From contig OU612073.1 in NCBI GenBank assembly GCA_914767715.1, positions 24,924,001-24,988,000 of the forward strand: 64,000 nt of DNA, given 5' to 3'. Position 1 is the stretch's first letter. Every line of letters begins with the position of its first letter. Below the pieces are notes generated by a model. That model saw only the letters and a program-made list of their open reading frames with translations. It was not told the DNA's origin and ran no database searches. Below are positions 55,955-64,000 of this stretch, piece by piece. Source of the stretch: Membranipora membranacea (lineage: Eukaryota; Bryozoa; Gymnolaemata; Cheilostomatida; Membraniporidae). A program made the translations under genes and the position numbers.

Positions 55955-56860
55955 CACAATTATAACATGCTTGTTGTGCGAGAGGGCCAGAGTTCAAATC
56001 CCGGTGAAGACAGATCTTAATTACATATCATCTCTTTTACTACTTGGTGGCTTAACTTGTTTTGTTACGGTTACTATTTATTACAACTTAAACGCACTAA
56101 ATTATTTAATTTAAACACCTGGATATTTTCGCACTGAGCTTTGCAAGCCACAGCGACCCAGCGTGGCTGGGTGGTTGGAGTGTTTGACCTTAGCGTGAGA
56201 GACCCGAGTTCAAATTCGAGGGAGGCCAGATTAAAAATTGCAAAGATTTAATGATAAATGCATGCGTATATAAAATAAAATAAACCCATATCCAGTGCCT
56301 CATAACACTTTTTCAAGAGAAAGGAAAATAGAAGAAATGGCTGGATCAAAGTCCTGTCTTCAACCACATATGTGTAGTTAAACCAGTTTAGGGTGTGCAT
56401 ATAATATTTGTTACACGTTTTTTGCCTAATATGTGCCGTTGAAGCTAGAAATAGAAAAGATTAAACAAAACTACACAACTCATCACTTTACCCATTCATC
56501 TCCAATTTAAATCTATAGGCTTCAGCGGGCCGGCGTAGCTGAGTGGTTAGTGTGCTACAGATCAAGAAGCCAGAGTTCAAATCCCGGTCTGCGCCAGAAA
56601 AAAAGCAAGTGCATGTTTACTATCTATTATTTTTATTATACAACAATTATAACATGCTTAATGCGCGAGAGCCCGAGTTCAAATCCTGGTGAAGCCAGAT
56701 TCTATTTACACATCATCTCTTTTACTACTTATTGGCTCAACTGTTTTTTACGGCACCTATTGATTACTACTTACACCCACTACACCTGGATTATTTTGCC
56801 CTGAGCTTTGCAAGCTTCAGCTGGCCAGCGTGGCTCAGCGGTTAGAGTGCATGTTTGATC
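55955..56860 (+). repeat. Duplicated block of tRNA-like (SINE) segments
   Basis: About 220 bp at 55955-56180 recurs in the same orientation at 56641-56850. Shared words include CAATTATAACATGCTT, CATCATCTCTTTTACTACTT and CTGAGCTTTGCAAGC. Both copies begin with a B-box-like GAGTTCAAATCC and end with an A-box-like GTGGCTnnGnGGTTnGAGTG. Between them lies another tRNA-like unit at about 56525-56597 (GTAGCTGAGTGGTTAGTGTG ... GAGTTCAAATCCC) and one at about 56160-56228. These are tRNA-derived repeats in partial tandem order, not functional tRNAs: no copy forms a clean acceptor stem. Confidence 0.75.
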
Positions 56861-56870
56861 TCAGCGCTAA

Positions 56871-58256
56871 AATGATGAGTTGTATAATCAATCTTAATGT
56901 AATCATATTCTCTTGGCCCATAAAGGGCGCCCAAAAAGGGACACTGAATAGCAAAAAAAGTGTGTATATTATTATTTTGTTTGGAAGATGGATATCACTC
57001 TCTGAGCAAGTAAGCATCACTTAAACCCAAATAAAGCTATCTTTCATGCTACGACAACATGTATCACTCAATTGTCAATTTTGCATCACCAGCATAGTTT
57101 TTTTTGCATCACCAGCACATCTGTGTTTTTAGAATTTTACAATGATACATCAGTACAATGATACAATTAGACAATCACAATAACACAATAGTTCAGTGAC
57201 ACATAAGTACAATGGCACAATCATACAATGTCACAATGACATGATGGCACCAATGGCATTGTTTATTTGGCTGCCAGTAAGACAATCAGGTTCAACGACC
57301 ACCGAGATGTGACGGCATCCTGTTTGTCTCAAGTGATTGACACTCAGATGTTTGTTTTATTTAAAATAACAAGTAAAAACCTAGTAAGTTTTGTGTACAT
57401 TGATTGTATGAGCGCTTCTTTTAAAATTGAAACTTTGACAGCAACAAATACACCTGATACAAGCCCAATTTCCGAGCAATCAACCATGAAACTACCCATT
57501 TTCTTGTCGCGGAAGATGTACTTCAAGAGGGAAGGGAAGCTGGGCTTTGCATTATAAACTTAGAGTAATAGCCATTCAAGGGTAACATATTAATGGCACC
57601 TCTTTTGTTACTGGTTATTGCAAGAGATGTCACTTGATACATACATGATTCGCCCCTTCAAATGAAACCCACATTAAGTCAAAACCAGGCATATCATCTC
57701 TTCTTCCCCTAGTGTGATCAGAGCACCATGCACCACACACATACCTATGTAGTCGGCTTCCATCTCAGATACCATGATACAGTGTTATCTGGTTGTATAT
57801 GCAATTGAAGACATTCATTTGAAAAATGCACACAAGGATCACAGAGGTGCAAGCATATCCAGATCTAAAAATCAACATGATCACACATCACATCAATAAC
57901 TTGAAAGCTTTTGCTACCTCTGTCACTTCACTTATTTTTGCCTTCCAAAGTTCTGTATAAGGCTTTGTTTATTATGTCTAGGCTGATTCCTCTAATGTGT
58001 TCATTTTGCCAATTCATAAACATTGTCAAGAAATATTTGATAAATAAAGGCTCAATTTAAACTAGAACTGATAAGATCAGAGACCACCGAAAAGGAGCAA
58101 AACTATTCGGCTCAGTTGGACAGATCATAGCTTAGTTCACTCATGGTTCACTGGTCAGAGTGAACATATATACGATTCATTTGTCTGTATTTGGAGTTGC
58201 TCCCCTGTCCATTGGAGGAAAAACAACTCCGAATTTAAGCAAATAGATCAATATTG
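56871..58256. other. Intergenic, low-complexity stretch, no gene
   Basis: 57.06-57.25 kb is made of loosely repeated words (ACAATGATACA, GCATCACCAGCA, ACACAATAG). The frame at 57267-57557 begins with TTG and lacks a family pattern. Nothing else was recognised. Confidence 0.45.
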
Positions 58257-59018
58257 ATCTAGAGCATGGGTGGGCAACTTTTTTCAAAAAAAATTCCACA
58301 TTTTACACAGGCTCACCACAATAAGGCGCAACATATCTTTCAGGTAAAAAATCGGAACCGGAGTAACAACTATGTACAAACTAAAACAGATTTATTTGTA
58401 AAAGCTGTGGTATGTTGCAAGGAACTTCAGCTCAACAGAAATACTAATTTAATTTAAAAAATCTTGTGAAGTTTTGCATGTGTATGGAAAAGGGCAGGGT
58501 GGGTGTGGGAGGGGTGCTGGCACCCCTCCGCAACGGGGAAGTTTTTTGCGAATGCCTGTAAAATTAGATGCAATCTGGAACATTTCAGCGATAAAGCAGG
58601 AGCATTTGTAACATATAAACTTGTTGATACTCATCTGCATTTCTTGTTCAAGGTGACAGATTTGCTAAAAAAACTTATTACTATGATATTAACGAAAATT
58701 TTTATTCAAATTTCCAAAGGTCACCGTTCTGGGTTATTTTGAAAATAAAGCACTTGAAAAAGGAGTTAACACCAATACAGTTAAGATGATTATGTCTAGA
58801 AACGGCTTTGGAAGCTACATGCTTAAGGCTGAATGGCCACTATTTTGAAATATATTGTGCCTACATACTTGAATATCAAGATTACAAAATGCGAGATGGG
58901 GATCGAAATTAATGTGTAATATATATCTTTTCAGGCATAAGGCCACAATCAGGCCGCAAAATATTGTTTATTAGGCCGCACTGGAAAATAGACCAGGTTT
59001 CCGACAGCTGATCTAGAG
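58257..59018. mobile_element. Non-autonomous hAT-type element, 746 bp, with perfect 8-bp TSD
   Basis: The element spans 58265-59010 and is flanked by identical 8-bp ATCTAGAG duplications (58257-58264 and 59011-59018), the size produced by hAT transposases. The left end, CATGGGTGGGCAACTTTTTT, and the right end, GACCAGGTTTCCGACAGCTG, form short imperfect inverted repeats (9 of 14 positions). GGCCGCA words near the right end resemble those of hAT non-autonomous families. There is no transposase frame. The interior includes a GC-rich hairpin (about 58505-58530) that is shared with 59.54-59.58 kb. Confidence 0.82.
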
Positions 59019-59495
59019 GTATGTAGGACTTTTACTTCCACCCAATAGGAATTAGCGGTGTAAAATTCTAAAATCCGACAATATCTCACAAACACAACTA
59101 TGTCTGAGAATTAAACCCACAGCTTTTTTTGCAGCCCATTTTTGCAGCCCATACAACGACACAACAAATTATACAGGCGATTTGGTCTAGATAAAAAATG
59201 AACATAATAAGGAGATTGCAATTGTCGCTATCTGAACTTATGACAGGCCGTACATGGGCAGCTACTATAAGAGAACTCAATAATAGTATAATCTGTGACA
59301 AGTTTGCATGAATGAATGAAAATAATTAAGAAATCATAGCAATAGCTGCTGTTATTTAAACTCACATGGGAGAAGTGTAAAGCAGATTACATGACAATTA
59401 TTTTATAAGATAACGCCTAGGAGCACAGAGTTTAACAATGGGTATATCCAGGGCCGTATATTCTAAAAAGTTTCACTCACTGACTTTTTAGAGAT
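59019..59495. other. Nothing recognised
   Basis: AT-rich intergenic sequence with no coding or repeat pattern. Confidence 0.4.
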
Positions 59496-59830
59496 GAGCA
59501 TAATGATCGGGCGCAGCCCGATCCACATGCCGTAGGCGTGGCGGGGAGGGTGTGGGAGGGGCGCTTTAGCGCCCTCTCACCACAGAAATCTTTGCATATC
59601 GGTAGCAAAATAGTGCAAGCAGAGAGGTATTTCGATAGCCCACTGAGATGTTGGGTACTTGCAGAAAACAACTCATTAGTAGTAGAAGATTACGGTAAAA
59701 ATGCTCCAGTTATAAAGCACCCATTTGGAAAAAAATCTGAACTTGTTGAGACTCGAACCCACAACATTCTTATTAAGCTGTGAGTACAAGGCAGACGCTC
59801 TACACACTGCACTATTCAGCCTGGCTTTGA
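59496..59830. repeat. GC-rich hairpin cluster joined to a tRNA-like repeat
   Basis: Three short hairpins lie in a row: GATCGGGC-gca-GCCCGATC (about 59506-59524), CCACATGCC-gta-GGCGTGG, and AGGGGCGC-ttta-GCGCCCTCT (about 59557-59577). About 100 bp further on, ATTACGGTAAAAATGCTCCA begins a segment related to the MITE at 21.4 kb. It ends in a minus-strand tRNA-like stretch (B box GGGTTCGAGTCTC at about 59752, A box near 59795-59815). The whole looks like a composite or rearranged repeat, much more GC-rich than its surroundings. Confidence 0.65.
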
Positions 59831-61262
59831 TATGACCTGGTGCTTTAGTGATTAACCTTTGAACCTTGGAAATTTCTATCAAAGCAGGTGGCTTTGAACC
59901 ATTGATACTACTATTAAAGCAGATTTTAAAAGCTTTGACCATAGATATTAGATATTAGCCTTTGAGCCATAGAAATTTCTATTTGAGCAAATTTTAACCA
60001 TCAACATTTCTATTGAAGCAGATTTTACACATTTTGCCCAGGCACTTAGGCTTTATTAAGTTGCACTGATGATTGATTGAGGATTGCACATAGACAAAAC
60101 ATTTTTATGCAACCTCATAGACATAGACAAAACTATGTCTATGGGATTGAATAAAAATGGCCAGAAAAAGCCAAAAAACCTGTGCTGGCTGTTGCAAGTT
60201 TTCTATGTCATAGCATCACCTGCTGTTTTTCATACTAGTCCCAAAGAGAAGATCAGGTATGAATCTAGTTATCTTGACAATAATTGAGGATGGATAGGCA
60301 AAACTGTAGGTGTTTATTGTGTGCAAAAATAGGGCTCAGCTGCCACATAAGTTGTCAGAAGTCCCCTATGAGAGTTGCTTCATGGGCATTACCTTAATAC
60401 CACCTCCAAACCTATCGGTTTTTCGGTGGGATTATCATGGATCAGCATGTATCATGATTAAATTTCAGTATGACAGCATGATTGAGATGTCTGTGGTCAG
60501 AGGTCATTAGATCGGATGCTGATGTAGCTTCTGTCTACTGAAATCTTCACCATTAACCGACCTTCAATCTTCAGTCAGAGGCACACCTTTCAAATTTCAT
60601 CACTGTTTTGATCAAACGATAGAATTGGACCTTCTAAGCGAAATTCATAAAATCGTGGATTGGGTTTAAATAATGTTATTGAGGGATAAAATCATGTTGC
60701 GTAAAAAACTGTCTTTCCCCCAAGAAGACCGATATTTTAATAGCATAAATAGCATTGATGAGAGAAGTTTGGTTCTAGTGTGACAAGTACCGAGAGTCAA
60801 AGTTTTGAAACTTCCTTCAGGTTTAGACTGGAACGCCAACTATCAACTAAAAAGGCCAACCAAGCAGATTTGTCACTATATTAAATTTTCTTATTGAAGT
60901 ATTTTCTTCGAATATTTGTTGCCGCTATCATCATGCTCATGCTCATGCCTTTTGATTTAATCACAATATTTGAATTACAAGCAATGGTGGAAGTATTTAC
61001 GCTTTGTTTATGGAAATTGAACATATCAGATAAGCTTTGAGAAACGTGTCTTATCATGTCAGTCTATGTGTACCATTTGTATCAATGTTAATCACTGAGC
61101 GCAATTTGAATACTATAAAGGGATACTTTGCCAAAGTAAGCCTCGACCGACCTAAGCCAAGACAGCAGAGATGCAATGATTCAGTGCCTGTATACTCAAG
61201 ATTCAATACAAATTCAGCTAGGATAAAATGGTTGATTATAATGAATGATTAAAATCTGTTGG
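59831..61262. other. Intergenic, no gene recognised
   Basis: 59.84-60.03 kb holds loosely repeated ATTGAAGCAGATTTTA-type words, and 60111-60138 a small hairpin (CATAGACATAG and its inverse). Otherwise there is nothing. Confidence 0.4.
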
Positions 61263-61485
61263 TCATATCACATGCCACATCCAAGCCTTGGTAGCAGGAT
61301 ATTTGTTGGCTTTAGGGCGATACTGCAATTTCTGTGCCAGGTTGCTCTCTATTGACAAGCATGTCGGAGCACACCTGGAGGCCAACCAAAACCCAGTAGC
61401 AAATGCACCGCAGTGGGATTTTAACACACAACCTGCATGCAGGCTGAAGGACCAACTGAGCCACCTCCTAGTCCTACTCCACTGG
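61262..61485 (-). mobile_element. SINE family 1, inverted copy
   Basis: Reverse complement matches the SINE at 28.65-28.89 kb along most of its length: AGGAGGTGGCTCAGTTGGT at the head, TGTGCTCCGACATGC in the body, and GGCATGTGATATGACC near the tail. The B box is degenerate (TTAAAATCCCAC), so this is an old copy. Confidence 0.85.
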
Positions 61486-61509
61486 ATTCAATTCTGCCGT
61501 CATTATATC

Positions 61510-61739
61510 TCACGTCCATTTATAGTATCGATACCCTGTGATACTGTGTGAGAAACCATGATGGTGTTAGGTTTTTTTTGTCTCAGTATCAGTACGGGTC
61601 TATGGACTGGATCCTGATGAGGCACAGGAGCATTTGAGGTCGGATGCTCTTCCTGACACCACCGTGACTCGACGGGAATCGAACACGGGACCTCTCGATT
61701 GAGAGACCCATGCCTTACCCATTGCGCCACTCTCTGCCA
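61510..61739 (-). mobile_element. tRNA-derived SINE (family 2) with 10-bp target duplication
   Basis: Minus strand: tRNA-like head with A box TGGCGCAATGGGTAAGGC and B box GTGTTCGATTCCCGT (about 61670-61730), then a tRNA-unrelated body including GTCAGGAAGAGCATCCGACC. The copy is flanked by the direct repeat TCATTATATC (61500-61509 and 61740-61749), the hallmark of retroposition. It differs from family 1 and lies directly beside a family-1 copy. Confidence 0.85.
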
Positions 61740-61749
61740 TCATTATATC

Positions 61750-63275
61750 ATCCCAACGCAATTAGAAAAATCCAAAGTCAAGCTCCCTAAATGTAAAATG
61801 TGGTCAAGTATAGAATTCCAAGCAGAATACCAATCATCCAATTTGATGCTCTATGTAGTGGCCATCAAGTGATAGTTTGAGGAAATGAGGCCCACCCTGC
61901 ATCCATACATTGCCAAGCAACCAAGACTGCCAGAGAGCGAACTAACAGGCAGTCCAGAATCCACCACTAGACCGCCCAAGTTCAAGCTTTGGCACAGTCA
62001 CAGCACTCTGGGGGATATTTCTGGCGTGAGATTTGAATTTTGAGGTTGTGGTCTATCCTGCTCCTCTTACTGTTGGCTGCTTGCAGTTTTCCATTCTACA
62101 CTGAGCTGTCTGTGTCAGTATTTGGACTGTATTTGCATTTGTGTTGGATGATAATTGCTACCAGCAGATGTTGTTGAATCATAGCAATTTCAGCTTGTTT
62201 GCCTATTTTCAATCTAGATTACATAATTGCTTCATTTGAGATATATTAGCATTGATCTTGCGATATTCAGACCAAATAAGACAAATTTAATTTGGTAAAA
62301 AGTAAGGCTTGTGTTTAAAAAGCTACGTTGTCAACAAAAAAAGTGTTAACACATTAATCATCATCCGGAATCTTTATTCTTGAGATGAGCATGATTAACT
62401 CACTTGCCGGCTGCACAAGTACAGGGTATATCTGTTGGCAAACAACCCCAAAATATTAGGGATTGCGTTACAACATAACATGTGTGTTTTAGCCTGTGCC
62501 GACAGGAGTGGCAGCCTAACAAGTTAAATACACCTGGCTCCAAATGCAGGCAATAATCCTTTTATAAATACACCGCTTTTCATACAAGGGCTAGATATAT
62601 CACTGCCATACTTCTAGAATATGCATGAGGTGCACCAGACTATGAGGTGCCCCAAGGCTTAGATGTGCCCGAGGGTATGATCTTAGTGGAAACACATACA
62701 TTTTCAATGTTCGAGCGAAAGAGGCTTGTAAGGTGAAGGTTATGAGTACTCCTCTGCTGTCAGACGAGAAGATCACTATTATTGGCAAAGATTTTGAAAT
62801 ATTGTTAAATAAACAATAACATTAAAACGTTAACATTCATATGACTTTTGATATTTTTCCATTATGTTGTAAGTAGATGACAACTCTTTTCACAGATGTC
62901 AGGCAGTTTCAATCAGCTTGGGACTGGTAAGACCCTGCTGTTCCAGATCTATTAATAATGATCGATATTTGATTCATCAATCTAAGCTTCATTGTCGATT
63001 ATTTTATAGATTTTTCTTTATGTTTATTGATGTCATGATACCAACGTTGACCAATTCGAACATTTAAATAGTTGAAAAGCTAACCAAACACTGATTCTGA
63101 TACAATGGTTCATATCAGTCTTTAAGCTGAATTATGTGCACCCATGAAAGCACCATGGAAGACTACATGCTACATGGCATTATTAATAGTTAAAATTGGT
63201 ATAAATTATTTTAGGAATTATTCTCTATGTCAGATTACTTATAATAATGATATATCATTACCAGCTTATAGGTTG
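61750..63275. other. Intergenic, no gene recognised
   Basis: No open frame with coding character and no clear repeat. Confidence 0.4.
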
Positions 63276-63415
63276 ATTAAAAAAAGGTTGAGTAACATCA
63301 GATGTCATATCACACGCCACATCCCAAAGCATGGGCGGCGAAATACCAGTTGCCTTAGGGGCTAGGCTGCAATGTCTGCGCCAATTTGCTCTCAGTTTGG
63401 CGGATTGGGGAAATA
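63276..63415 (-). mobile_element. SINE family 1, 3' fragment, inverted
   Basis: Reverse complement carries only the body and tail of the family: ACTGAGAGCAAATTGGCGCA, TTTGGGATGTGGCGTGTGAT, then AATCAACC at the end. The tRNA-like head is absent, as expected of a 5'-truncated insertion. Confidence 0.85.
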
Positions 63416-64000
63416 GTAGAGGTAATATTAGCTGTTTGGGTGAAATTCATGCATTTGTAGAGATGTATAGATAGTGTGAACACAGTGATTTCGTATCTGT
63501 ATCCCATAAATCATCACACAGAACACAGTTTAGGGATACTTATTGTACTATTAATTGCTAATCTGTGAAGATTATTTCAGAGCACCTGCTTCAAGATAAT
63601 GGGCTAAAAGATAGTAATATGATTACAGTGCACAACAAAATATATGGGTAAGGTCTCAACCTATATCAAATTCAGAATCTATCCCATCTAATGAGTCTCC
63701 AAATGTAACATCACTTAAGAGAATGACTGTGTTTACAAAATCTTCCACAATCTCCCCTAATGCCAATCCATTTAAGTGACCATCTGTGCCTAAACAAACT
63801 TGAAGTATGATGAATATTATGTTAGTTTCCCTTGATAGTGTCCATCTGACAAACCAAACCTCACTTACAAGCCAATTACTCAGGATTTAAAACATTCAAA
63901 CTGATAATCAGCCTAACAATGACTCGCAATGGGCGGTCACCCTATAGGCAGGCAAGCAAGCATAGGAGAGGAAATAGGAAGTGACTTATGCTAACAAGTT
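63416..64000. other. Window end, nothing recognised
   Basis: AT-rich, no coding pattern or repeat. Confidence 0.4.

Noticed and set aside
57267-57557. 96-codon open frame as a gene
   Set aside because: It starts with TTG, has no family pattern, no splice sites of note, and lies next to low-complexity sequence.

Overview
This window is eukaryotic nuclear DNA, almost certainly from an invertebrate animal. It is AT-rich and intron-rich. Its genes are split by GT-AG introns and it carries metazoan-type non-LTR retrotransposons, tRNA-derived SINEs, DNA-transposon relics and several minisatellites. Conserved spliceosome and ESCRT genes, a caspase-fold gene and a WAP-domain secreted protein fit an animal. 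A sponge or other early-branching lineage is my guess, but nothing here fixes the phylum. There are no operons, CRISPR arrays or prokaryotic signals.

Layout, left to right. 0.4-1.6 kb is a 5'-truncated LINE with an open reverse-transcriptase frame. 2.25-3.29 kb is a 61-bp minisatellite that stops just past the poly(A) site of PRPF4. 3.62-25.66 kb on the minus strand is a complete PRPF4 gene (U4/U6 snRNP protein Prp4, 10 coding exons, 509 aa). Its large introns hold a LINE relic, a hairpin-bearing dispersed repeat, several tandem repeats, and a TA-flanked MITE with a tRNA-like core inserted into a 15-bp satellite. 25.7-29.3 kb is the intergenic space between PRPF4 and the divergent CHMP2B, with one tRNA-derived SINE and a long palindrome. 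29.33-31.77 kb on the plus strand is a complete CHMP2B gene (ESCRT-III, 6 coding exons, 211 aa). It is followed by a 36-bp minisatellite (32.28-33.21 kb) and a decayed antisense LINE (33.4-34.9 kb).

36.45-50.01 kb on the plus strand is the most interesting locus. It is a 15-exon gene, not recognised as any named protein, whose exon phases all agree and which gives a 960-aa product. The middle carries a Cys/His cluster that looks zinc-binding. After it comes a segment that reads like the p20 core of a caspase/metacaspase (clan CD), with a YSGHGG histidine motif and a NHCY cysteine motif 58 residues apart. Intron 8 of this gene holds an antisense LINE with an open 636-codon frame. A further possible coding exon lies at 50.59-50.78 kb.

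53.79-54.77 kb on the minus strand is a small secreted protein with two WAP-like four-disulfide domains (125 aa, 3 coding exons), with a TATA box and a short spliced leader near 55.15-55.19 kb. Upstream of it, 55.51-55.58 kb forms a near-perfect 30-bp hairpin that looks like a microRNA precursor or a tiny palindromic element. The right end (56-64 kb) has no recognisable gene. It holds duplicated tRNA-like repeats, a 746-bp hAT-type element with a perfect 8-bp target duplication, GC-rich hairpins, and three further SINE copies or parts.
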